Positions 35,659-46,084 of a stretch of 59,498 nt of DNA are shown piece by piece. The notes below the pieces were generated by a model. The model did no database searches, had not been told where the DNA came from, and was given only the letters and a program-made list of their open reading frames with translations. Made by a program: the position numbers and the translations under genes. How positions within the stretch are numbered: position 1 is the stretch's first letter; the number at the start of each line of letters is the position of its first letter. The stretch is from Bondarzewia mesenterica (lineage: Eukaryota; Basidiomycota; Agaricomycetes; Russulales; Bondarzewiaceae): the NCBI GenBank assembly GCA_004802705.1, contig SGPL01000093.1, positions 18,467 to 77,964 on the forward strand, written 5' to 3'.

Positions 35659-36485
35659 AGTTTGAGCGGCAGTGCAAGATAGCTGATTCTGAGGGTTTTG
35701 AGGCCACACTTATCCAGCTACGTCCGAGCTGGTAAAGGACAAGAGATGGTAGCAAATATGCGAAAGGGAAGAAGAAAGCGTGTAGAGGGAGGAGACTCAC
35801 GATGAGCCTCGGACGGTTTGCATGGCGGTTTACCATTTCGATGGAGCTCGGACGAATACGTCGTGGGAATCCTGACCAGATGACTGACAGTCGGAGAAGG
35901 CACCAAAAACTTTCCAGTTTGGCATTAGTGAGAGCAGGATTCAAATATTCAGCGCTTCACAGCAGAATACGGAAGATAATCCTCGTTTTAAAGCTGGTTG
36001 TCCAAAGTGATTTCTGAAATAGACAAACGCAAGGCTACCAATGAAGTGCAGTACAAATTAGGAGGGATTCAACGGAATTTGCTCTCATGAACCTGCAGGA
36101 GACTGATCATGAGATGAAACCTCGTTGAAAGCTCATGCATCATGTATCATGCCGGTACCGTGACAGGAATGTAAAAAAAATGAGTTTCTCGAATCTCATT
36201 CAGATGATATTGCCACCATGCATATCATCTTGCTCGCTCTGTAAGGGGGAGGGGGGGGGGGTGCGTCGAATTAATTTCCAACCTGCGCAGGAAATCGATT
36301 GAGATGCTGTTCTTGATCTAGCTATGCATAATATCCAAAGTCGGTGAGTACGGCATTGACAGAACGTCCGAATAAATTCCCATCGCGGAGAAAGTGTGAT
36401 GTTAAAGATACCACATATAATCTTGAGTCCTTGTTGAAGTTAACATAGAATATATTGGTCGGCATAGAAGGGTGATCAATGTCCA
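35659..36485. other. Intergenic with a poly-G tract
   Basis: About 830 bases upstream of the PINIT-like gene and downstream of the cytochrome b5 gene. It includes a near-pure G run (36245-36261, with one A). No coding exon is supported. Confidence 0.5.
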
Positions 36486-37351
36486 TCACTCTCTAACCAA
36501 AAACCCGACAAAACATGCGTCGAGCATGAAGTCGACATTGACCCATGCATGGGTCAGAGCTGCCGGAAGAGGTGTCCCAAACGAGGGATAAAGATAAGAG
36601 GTGAATTGCAAGAACGAACAAGAGCCGACTTACCGAAGAGCTTCGTCCCATCGCGCCCCGCCACTCGCATCAGCTCCTTCTCACCGCCTGGGTGGAATGG
36701 CAGATACGGCGTGATATTATACACTCTACCGTTAAACGCGGACCACGCATCGTCTGGTTTGTTGTGTTGCTTCAACATCGAAGGTGTTATGCGCATCAAC
36801 TGCTCTGCTCCACCCTAACAAAAACAAAGACATTTTATCAGCGCACATACCTTGGCGAGCCTTTGAGATTCATGACATGAAGCTGGACGCACCCGCAGAT
36901 CCGCTCCAGACGATTTCAAGATAGCCCAGTCCAAGGGGCTGTGACCTGGTGCAAGGGCTACCTTTTCCCGCTTCTTTGCCGAGAGGGTTGGGATTTTTGT
37001 AGTCGTAGGTGGCGGCATCAGAGACGAGCCACTCGACGGCGTCGGTACACCCAGGCGACTGCTGATATCACGTCGATTCGTCAGTGGAGGGGGAGGAGGA
37101 GGCATGAGCGTTCTATCCGTAAGTATGCGAGGAACTTCAAGGGTCGAGGAGGAGTTCTGGATAAGCTGAGCACTGGAAAGTGCTGGGAACGCTGGCGGCG
37201 CTTCGTCTTCATCGTCAACTTTGTCAGAAAAACCGTCATCATTGTCAGAGTTTGGAGCTGAAATTGTGAGGATTGCGTTCGGGGAGGGAATATTACTGTT
37301 GAATTCTACAGAAGAGGATGGTGAAAGCCATGAGCGAAGATAAGATGTCAT
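36486..37351 (-). CDS. Cytochrome b5 domain protein (Irc21/NCB5OR-N-terminal type)
   Basis: Three exons. MTSYLRSWLSPSSS begins an acidic, Pro/Ser-rich ~140-residue N-terminus, then HSPLDWAILKSSGADLR, then the b5 core: MLKQHNKPDDAWSAFNGRVY, NITPYLPFHPGGEKELM with the first haem-ligand His in HPGG, AGRDGTKLFA, and the second ligand in THAWVNVDFML. The C-terminus (DACFVGFLVRE) matches the Irc21/NCB5OR arrangement. The protein should bind haem b and pass electrons from a reductase; no reductase domain is present, so it is the stand-alone form. Introns are in phase; the final short exon (36486-36565) is easily missed. Confidence 0.88.
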
Positions 37352-37750
37352 TCTGTTGGTGTATCTTGATCAAATGAAAGCAGTAATCTACCGCAATGGA
37401 TCAGATCCACAAAGGGGGTTATATGATTGACGATGAGGCGGTCAAAGGGTTTGGGAAGTAGTAGTACGGTACTACAAGAATAATCGGAGTGATGAAAGGA
37501 AAGCTTACGTCTGGTGCTTACATACGCAACCTTGTGGACATGCCTTTGTAGGCCTTTGTTTGGCAACTCACACCTCAGACAAGATCAAAGGTATATAACA
37601 AGGTATGCTACATGTAACTGCACTACTCCCAGTCGCTCGTTTGTACTACGAAGATAATTACCCACCTGACCGCTGGTATACGTCTAGACATATACCGAAG
37701 TCAAGTTTTTGTCACCATTGGTTGCTCTGGTAGAAGATAACTTCTTCCTC

Positions 37751-39486
37751 ATGATGTCCGTAAAACGCCCAGTCTCCACTGTATTGGAAGGCGAAGACCC
37801 ATCGGACCAACAGCGAACCGAATTACGCTTTTCTTCTCCTCATCCACCACCTTTAGCTAACAGACTCTCTTACCCACCGATTTCCCAACCTTCCGCACGA
37901 CAGGTTCCTTTCCAACAGCCCCTCCCCTTGCTCACCTTCTCCTACACCCCCGCCCACGAACTCGAATTCACAGACGCTGCAATGCGATACTACGTCGATC
38001 CCCCGCGTGGCGCGGATCTTGAGAATGGCTACAATCGTTGGGTGCAGAGAGTCGAAGACAAAGGACGCATAGATTCGCTTTTGCGGGCATATTCTAAGGT
38101 GCGTAAGCAGAACGAGGCAGGGATGGCAAATGTGGATGTGGGAGTCGTCGGTTGGCGAGGCGTCATGACCAAGTGAGTCTAGCATCTGCTTTGTGTAAAA
38201 TCGCTGAGCCTTGCTTGCTTACCGCTTGAGCAAGAATATTGACGGCGCCATATGAAGAACGCGATGGATGGGAGTTGAATGTTATGCTTGTCGACGGAAC
38301 GCTCTATCTTGAGGAGCATTCTAGCAATGCACAATTAGAACGAATGTGAGTACATGACCTGTCCCTTTGTCCTTGCACAGTGCAGCCTCGAGTAGCATAT
38401 ACCGATGCCATGAACCTTAAGATATCATTGCGATGGGTTGATCGGAACATCTTAGGCCACGTTATCTAAATGATTTGTATGAAACAGGAATCAAATGTCT
38501 CGACATCAACGGAGGCAAATGTATCATGGGTACGCTTTTGAATCATGGTGCACGTCATCTAGCCCATCGTCTCGACCCGGTTGGGGTGGGGATGTTAACA
38601 CAAATGTACAATGGTGCAGCGTCGTGAAGACTAAGGTGAGACGACAGTTTCAAGCATGCCCTTGCCATGTTGCTCAACCTGATTTGTCATATAGTTGGGT
38701 GACACGAGGATAGTTATCGGCGGAGAGGTCGACTGTGTACGAGGTTGGCATCCAGACGTCAGAATTTTATTCGATAAGCCGACTTGACACAGGTAATCAC
38801 AACGGCCGCAATGACACGATGGTCGAGTTGAAGACATCGATGAATATTCGTGGAGCACGGGACGAAGCTAGGTTTGAGAAGTGAGTCTCAGCCCGTTCAC
38901 TTCCTCATAGGTACATGCAAATATTGAGATTGAAACATCAATAGGAAACTGTTGAAATTCTACTTTCAATCATTCCTCCTGGGCGTTCCGGTCAGTTCGC
39001 GACAAATATCCTCATCGCTCATTGTGTGAAGACCAAGCAAACGTAACTTAGGAGATTGTGGTCGGTTTCCGCACGCCCAAAGGCCAGCTGACTACTGTTC
39101 AGTCATTCCAGACGATGCAGCTGCCACGTATGGTCCGCGGCAAACCAGGAGCGTGGGATCCGCAAGTGAGTCTTGCATGGGGCCAAGACTTCCTGTCATG
39201 GCTGCGAAGAAGTGCGCAGGATCAGGCAGGGACATCGGACCGTGACGCGCGCGCACAGGTGTGGCGCGTCAAGTTCACGCCTCAATCGGGAGTTGACATG
39301 GTGTTGCTCGACGAGGCCGGCGTCAAGGAAGTCGAAGCCGGTGAGGAGAGAGTCGGATTTCTTCCGCGGTGGTACTGGAAGGAGCTGGATGATATGCAGG
39401 GAAGTTTCGGGAAGAGTCAGGGCCTTAGGCCGCTGGCGGACTCGACGACGGGAACGTCATCCCTGCCTCCAGGCTGGTGCATATGA
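37751..39486 (+). CDS. DXO/Rai1 decapping nuclease
   Basis: About seven exons with all joins in phase; the start could be 37751 or the next Met at 37754. Family blocks in order: FTDAAMRYYVDPPRGADLENGYNRW.. (conserved N-terminal region), GWRGVMTKILTAPYEERDGWEL, MYHGYAFESWCTSS, NVQWCSVVKTKLGDTRIVIG, then the metal-binding motifs GGEVDCV and VELKTSM, and GFRTPKGQL with ARFEKKLLKFY. These residues form the Mg site of DXO/Rai1/Dom3Z, which removes NAD or incomplete m7G caps and degrades the RNA 5'-3'. Length (~400 residues) suits the family. Rai1 also binds Rat1/Xrn2 in fungi; whether this one does cannot be told. The C-terminal ~40 residues are less conserved. Confidence 0.92.
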
Positions 39487-39846
39487 TTGCATGGAGCTGA
39501 GTAAGTATGACTAGATTGAAGGCGCTGTATACGTTGTTGTGTTCAAGAGTTGTCATTCACGATTTGCTTCTATTCCCATAGCCGGTTGCGCGCGCATTTC
39601 CTTTGGCTGCCTATTCCAAGCACTGGTCGGCCAATGCCCTTGCTGGGTTTATGACGTGTGTCATCTGATGGCTTATCATGGCATCAGTTCCTCCGAGGGC
39701 GCCATGAGCATTGTCGCGTGTTGACGACGAGGAGAGCATTGATATATTTTCTTGTACTATGTGTAGAACACATTCTGGAACAGATTAGGAGGCTAGCGCA
39801 ACATGGCGGTATCGAGAGACGTGGATGGGAGGTGCACCGGAGTCGG

Positions 39847-39938
39847 ACGCGTCGGAGACGCGTGAGGGCTTTTCCGGAGCGCCGGCGGCGTGAGTGGCTT
39901 AAAGGTCCGACCGGCCTAAGGCCGGGCGCGACGCGAAA
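39847..39938. promoter_or_regulatory. Two ACGCGT boxes and one CGCGAAA box before Whi5/Nrm1-like gene
   Basis: ACGCGT at 39847-39852 and 39858-39863 (11-base period), and CGCGAAA (SCB-like) at 39932-39938, all 160-250 bases before the ATG at 40099. Between them lies a perfect inverted repeat CCGGCC-TAA-GGCCGG (39911-39925). Such boxes bind MBF/SBF in fungi. The downstream gene looks like a G1/S repressor of that system, so feedback is likely. Confidence 0.6.
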
Positions 39939-40098
39939 GAGCCTGAGCCTTACATTATCGACCCGCGTCTCTCTCATCCCACATCCACGCGCTCTCGACT
40001 CGAAATCGCCTCTCACTCTCGCATCCTCAACCGCCAAACAGTCTGCTCTATACTTTACAAACACAACAAAGCGCACAGATTTTTTTCAACAACGCGGC

Positions 40099-42160
40099 AT
40101 GACCACGCCATCGTCGTCTGTGACGACCCCTTCGCCCCCCATGTCCTATCTCCAAGCTGACGCAATCGCGCCTGGCGTCTCAATTTCAAACGGTGGGATG
40201 ACCGCGACTGAACGCGATGAGAAGCAGAGGGTAAAGCAGAAGATCTTGGCCAGAGCGGAGCTATCGAAGGTGAGTAGCGCTCGTATGCGACACGGTGCGG
40301 CACGCGTCGTAGGACGTGCATTGGCGCGTTCGCGGGTCGTTTCGCTGTTTTCATCATCTTCCCATGCATTCTCTACTGCACCGAATTTGTCGTTGGCGTC
40401 TGCGCCCATCATTTCCAAGATCCGATGCTAACCCTTAGCCTACGCAGCTCACTCGTGGCCTCCGCGCACGACTTTCCTATGCGACATACAAGGCGACACA
40501 CAACGTGTCACACATTTCTTTCGGTGACCTGGAAGCTCATGCAAAAAGCGAGAGCGCTTACGCCCCTCGCATCGCGCCGCCGAAGAACTACTATGACAAT
40601 CCAGCGACACAGGGGAACGGTGCGATGTTACTATCAGCTGGGATCTCAAGCACCCAACGAAGGGGTTCAATGGCGCCGCCGACCTCCATCCCCTCTTCTA
40701 GCACGCGTGGTAGGGAGAGCCCGAGTTTGAACGCTACTCAGAGCCTGTATGCTTCCATTCTTGCACCTCCCCCAACCAAGCGAGCGAGAACTATCCACAA
40801 CCCCGACGCTCCTCCAGTAGCTGCTCCCCCCAAGATGACAAATGGCACACCGCGGCACCGCAGAGGCTCTGAAGCGTCTACGTCGTCCAAGAAGCCTCGT
40901 ACGCGTACTGGATCCAGTTCTCAAGCATTTTCAAGCGTGGCGGAGCGCACACGCGCTCAGTCGCGTCACCGGCGGGATGAAACCGGTAAAAGTCACGATG
41001 CCACGCGACGGTCGAAGGGCAAGGGTCGGAGACGGGAAGAGACAGCTGAACAAGTGGAGGACTCCCTCGACGTCGACATGAAGGCGGCGGCAACTTTGAC
41101 CCATCTCCTCCGAAATTCGCGCTCATCGTTGACGGCTGGCACAGCTTCACCGCGCTCAAGCATCTCCGCCGGGTCCGATGTTGGTTCGGCGCAATCCCTG
41201 TCACAATTTGCTCAAAGCTCCACGCGGACGACGGCTCCGTCTTCACTGTTGCCGTCTGCGGAGTCGTCTTTCATGATACCTGGCGTGCGTCCGAAGACAC
41301 CACCTCATGGACGGAGGAGCGCAGGCGCCTCAGAAATGCAAACGACTCCCAAGATGGGCAATCAAACCACTCCAGCCTCCTCCACTGTCGACCAGGAGGC
41401 GGTGAACCTTCTTGCCTTCTTCCACGAGTCTCCTTCCCCGGCACGCCCCACCACCACTCGAAATCGGGATGCACAGGATGCGGCGGCCTACCGTTCTCTC
41501 GGGCCTGTGGAGCTCAAGGCCAGGGGACGTGTACTGTTCCCGGCTCCTCCGGAGTCTGCGCTAGCACACCGCATGCTGGCACGCGATAATTCTGGGAGCT
41601 TCACGTCGACATCGACCCTCGTTGCCGACACGCCCAGTCGTAGTCGGTTAGGGAACACCTCCACTATTGTCATGGAACCGTCACGCGGTGACTACTCACC
41701 GTCACAACTGTCGATGGTGCGAGGGGACGAGGCGCAGCGCAATGAGGATGAGGCGGAGCTCAAACCGACTAACATGCTTCCTAACCGCACCAATTTGCCA
41801 CCCCCTCTGTTGCTCCCGCCTCTTCCCTCTCCCTCTCCCTCTGCCAGACTAGGGACAGCTCGAATTCATCCGGCTTCGCCGCCTGTGGTGCCAAAGTTGC
41901 AATCTACCCAACCCACAACGCCTGGTACTTATACCTTCAACCTGAATGAGTTTATCAACGTTTCGCCTTCTCCTGGCATTCCCCAGACCCGCACTCCGGG
42001 TATTTTGAAGCCCGGTTTATCTGGATTACGCGCAGACGTTGGTAGGAAACTCTTTGAAGAGGAACAACAAGAGCCGATGAATGTTACGGGAGATGTGACG
42101 GCTATTGAGGGGGCCGGGAAAGGCCCATTGGGGGCAGGGATCCACCTCTCGCGATTCTAA
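40099..42160 (+). CDS. Whi5/Nrm1-like G1/S transcription repressor
   Basis: Two exons, 40099-40269 and 40448-42160, about 627 residues. A short N-terminal region ends TERDEKQRVKQKILARAELSK; after the intron comes LTRGLRARLSYATYKATHNVSH, which matches the GTB/Whi5 motif (Leu, basic residues, RLxxAxYK). This helix binds SBF/MBF in Whi5, Nrm1 and Srl3 of yeasts. The rest is disordered, rich in Ser/Thr-Pro (CDK sites such as SPSPAR, TPPHG, TPGILKPG) and basic. Near the C-terminus a conserved-looking FNLNEFINVSPSPG motif is present. By analogy it would repress G1/S genes until phosphorylated by CDK. The family call rests on one short motif plus the disordered SP/TP-rich shape and the promoter boxes. 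Confidence 0.6.
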
Positions 42161-44264
42161 CACAACTCCATCCTCCCGTTATCGGGTGCACATTCATTCT
42201 GTTCGTACGACCCGTTGCATCTCAGTTTCCTTCGCCTTCGTCGACCGTCTCGAATGACCTTGGCATGAACACGAACTAGTAACGATCTGCAATTGTTATA
42301 TTTACCAACCCATATGCATGGACACGGAAGAACATTACTGTCTGTACGACCTTGTTTGCAGCGCAGCTTCGCATCTTGTATCACCGTCAAACAAACCCAC
42401 CCACTCCACTACCTCCTTCTGCATTTCTACGTCTTCGTGCTTAAGCCTTTCCCGTCCCTCACGTATGATTTGTCCCCTTCGTCCTATTTCCCAACAGTGC
42501 CCGTGGCGTCAACATGGTGAGAGGAGGAAGATGGTATTTATCTATCAGTTTCTGTGCATTATTTGCCTGTACAAGGGCCTTCTCCGCCATCTCGTTGTCC
42601 TTCCTTTTTTATCCTCCCGTTCGATTTGTCAAGGTGCCTTTTCGCCCCCGTCTCCCCCTTTTTGTGTCTCTTGATGTATGGCTATATGGTTGTTGTTCAG
42701 CTCATCCCCGGAATGGACGGCTCACCATATCTCTTGATTCACATAGACCTTTGTTACTCTGGCGCCGTCCACTGTCCATCTTCATCGTTTCTTTCTTATT
42801 ATGTTCCGTTTTTGATCCCTTGTAAGATCCTCATGATACGTCTCCTGCGTATGTTGTCCTTTTTTTTTTGACGTTCCATTGTTATCTCCTAAATTGTGAT
42901 ACGTTCACTGTGTCATTTCATCTTCATGGGGCTTGTGTACATCAACTATATACGAATGCGATGTTTCCACTGTCTAAACGAACTTATACATAAATTTGAA
43001 CGTGTTGATGTCAATACTTCTGCAGTCTGGTGGTGGACTCAGGGGAAGCTCGATACGTAAGTATCTATTTTACTCAAATGTCAGCTGAGCGCGTCGCGGA
43101 CGCGTTATTTACGCGTGTTTGGGCTCAATGACACATATATTCTTCAAGTGCAAGTTCAGATCTACTTACCCTAGATGCTTTAATGTCATTGTGCCCCAGC
43201 TCGGTGTCAGTGCGTGTCCATGGCTAATACTGCCTACCTTCATTTACCGTCAATTTGACTGGATTACCACTTGTGATCTCATACAGAGGTCTAAATCACT
43301 AATCTGCTCTAAAGGCCACAGAAAACTGCCACTGGTGGGCTCAAGCTGTCCTACGCGACCATCCGTTGTTCTTTTCTTTATCCCCTCGGAAAAACGGAAG
43401 ATGCTCGTGCTAAACTCGACTTGCAATATTCCATGTTGGTGCCTATAACAGGTACATACATCTCGATTCAGCTGTACAGGAAGCTTTTGAAACACGTCGT
43501 ATGATTGACTTTGCACTTACCTTTTTACTCGCTGGATATCTAGAGACAGATATTTTTTCAGATCTGCTCTTTTGCATCGGATAGGAGTGCCGCATTGTAC
43601 CGATACTGTCCTGTGCAGGGGGGTGGGTTGCCGGTTCCATGCGTTGCGACCGAGTTATTGCGTAGACTTGTATGTACACAAACCTTGTGTACGTTGTTCG
43701 TGACCGTCAGCTCTTTCTTCAAGTCATTTCTCCACATTTAGATTCGGCCGACCGACGACTAACGACCCCTCTCCCGCCGCCGCGCCGCATTTTCCGAATC
43801 GCCCTTGATGTTCAATTTGAAGTTGCCTGGACCTATGCACGGAGAACAGACGCTTAGCCCGCAGGCTCCGGACGAGACAAACAGAATAGAATCCCGTGTT
43901 TCGTCTGGGCCTTCTTATTTGGTATTCAACTTGACATTTTGACAGAACCCTTTTTGTGCGAAGGCTCTGTAAGTTCAACTAGTTTCGATCAGCTCCCAGG
44001 CCTTTCGTCGTCAGCATCGCGAAACTAAAAATCAGGGCAGATCAGGGCATCCTGATGAATTCTCTACCCCACGGGGTAGGCGGTCCGGGGTTTATACTAT
44101 AATTTATAGCGTGTAGTAGCCTACAGCTGACTTGACTTCACTAGAGTTCATTCTTCTGCAGATGACTCAATTGTCGGCCCGCGCGTTTGAATCATTGTCA
44201 AGATAAAGCAGCGGCTACTGGATGCTCACTTCGTCGTTGGCGATCACCCTCTGCTGATTCTGCT
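42161..44264. other. Intergenic, T/C-rich 3' region and a tandem ACGCGT pair
   Basis: About 2.1 kb. Bases 42161-42870 are strongly pyrimidine-rich and probably the 3' UTR of the Whi5-like gene. Two ACGCGT boxes (43100-43105 and 43111-43116) occur with no gene I can recognise just downstream. The rest up to the transporter start has short frames only. Confidence 0.5.
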
Positions 44265-46084
44265 ATGGGTATAAGGTCGCTTGCTCCCCATGTCCGCCTC
44301 TATCTCCATGCATACGTTCTCGCTCTTTCTGCTTCCATGGGCTCCATTTTTTATGGCTGGGACATAGGCCTCATCGGCGGTGTCATCTCCTTGCCCTCAT
44401 TCAAGCTGTATTTTGGAATTGACAAGATGTCCGCATCAAAGGCAGCTAATCTCAATGGGAATATTGTTGCGATCCTCCAGGCAGGCAGCTTGTGAGCACT
44501 AGTGAGATCAAGCCAATTTCATGCCATTGAACAGTTGACTTTCATAGCTTTGGCGCTCTCTTCACTGGCTATTTTTCAGGCAGATACGGCAGGAAGCCTG
44601 TTCTCATCGCGTCAGGGATCATCTACCTGATTGGCAGCGCTCTCCAAAGCATTGTTGGTCTGGGTAGCAGCCAATCTGTTGCCCTGAGGGTTTTGTACTT
44701 CAGCCGCTTCGTAGGGGGGATTGGGGTCGGAATGGTATCTGCATCGGTGCCCAGCTATGTATCCGAATCCGTTCCCAAATCCATTCGTGGTCGGTGCACA
44801 GGCATGATTCAATTCGCGAACAATGTCGGGATCATGTTGAGTTGTAAGGACCGTCCACCTTCTTTGGGACTTCATCTCATTTGTTATTCTAGTCTGGATC
44901 AACTATGGTGTCGCTCAGCATATACCGTTTGGGACGATGCAATGGCGGCTGCCATTCATCGTTCAAGTCATCCCCGGTGTTCTGTTCATTGCATTAATGC
45001 TCTTCCAGCCCGAGTCTCCTCGTTGGCTTGTTGAGCATGGACAATATGAACGGGCGGGTCGCGCGTTAGCCTTTTCTGCAGGCAAACTGGCTGACGATCC
45101 CGCCGTCCTTGTCACTCTCAAAGAGATAAAGGAGGACTTTTCCGGCAAGGAACGCGCTTCACTGTGGAAGCAGTTCAGGATGATGGGGGAATCGTCTACG
45201 ACAGCAATCCGCGCTTTCATTCCATCCCTCGTCATGTTTTTCCAGCAGTGGACTGGAACGAATGCGGTAGCCAATTTCTACCGATCGAGTCTTCTCTCAT
45301 CCTAACTGCCTCACAACTTTAGATAAATTATTTCTCTCCGGAGATCTTTGCCAGTCTTGGCCTCTCCTCAACGAATTCCGGCCTATTTGCTACAGGTATT
45401 TATGGCGTCGTGAAAGTGGTCTCCGTCGGGACGGTGCTCGTCTTTGCTGTGGAGGGTATGGGCCGCAAGAAGTGTCTTATCATTGGCGGCATCGGACAGG
45501 GCGTTATGATGTTGTGGATTGGCGGGTTTCAAGCCGTGCATCCGCAGTCCACCATTGTCCCCGCAAGCTATGTTTCTATTGTTGCCGTCTACCTTTACGC
45601 CGTCTTCTACTGCGTGGGCTGGGGCCCCGTGCCATGGGTTGTTGCAAGCGAGGTTGCACCCAACCACGTTCGTACGGCCGCGCTCTCCATCGCTATCGCC
45701 GTCAATTGGCTCTTCTCGTTCACGATATCTAAAATCACGCCTATCATGCTCAACCACATTGCTTACGGTACTTTCCTCCTCTTTGGCTTTTGCTGCATCA
45801 TCATGGCCTTTTGGGCATATTTTTTGCTCCCGGAGACGACTGGCTACGCGCTCGAGGATATCCGATATTTGTTTGAAAACGATATGATCTTGCGCGCGGT
45901 GCAGGATGCACCTGGTGGGAAGATTTTCTTGGGAGGAAAACGAGCGAGGCCCATGGAGGAGCTTATGGGGGAAGGTGCCGTAGATTTTATAGCGGAAAAG
46001 AAAGAGGACGTTGAGTTTACTTCTGAAGACCAGAGAGAGCGTGAGCTCCCTGCAGCGAACCACCGCACGATCACTAGCATTTAG
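44265..46084 (+). CDS. MFS sugar/quinate transporter
   Basis: Four or five exons, about 540 residues. Start MGIRSLAPHVRLYLHAYVL. Twelve-span MFS sugar-porter layout: ASMGSIFYGWDIGLIGGVISL, GALFTGYFSGRYGRKPVLIAS (Dx2-R-x-GRR-type loop as GRYGRKP), FVGGIGVGMVSASVPSYVSES, PKSIRGRCTGMIQFANNVGI, LFQPESPRWLVEHG (PESPRWL), QQWTGTNAINYFSPEIF, GRKKCLIIGGIGQ, VYLYAVFYCVGWGPVPWVV, SEVAPNHVRT and LPETTGYALEDIRYLFEND (PETxG signature). The QQWTGTNAINY core resembles quinate/monosaccharide permeases more than hexose sensors. The C-terminus is hydrophilic, acidic and ends HRTITSI. Neighbours do not indicate a substrate. Confidence 0.9.

Noticed and set aside
36241..36262. Poly-G tract as a functional G-quadruplex
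   Set aside because: A single run only, with no flanking G-runs at quadruplex spacing; more likely a simple repeat prone to sequencing slippage.
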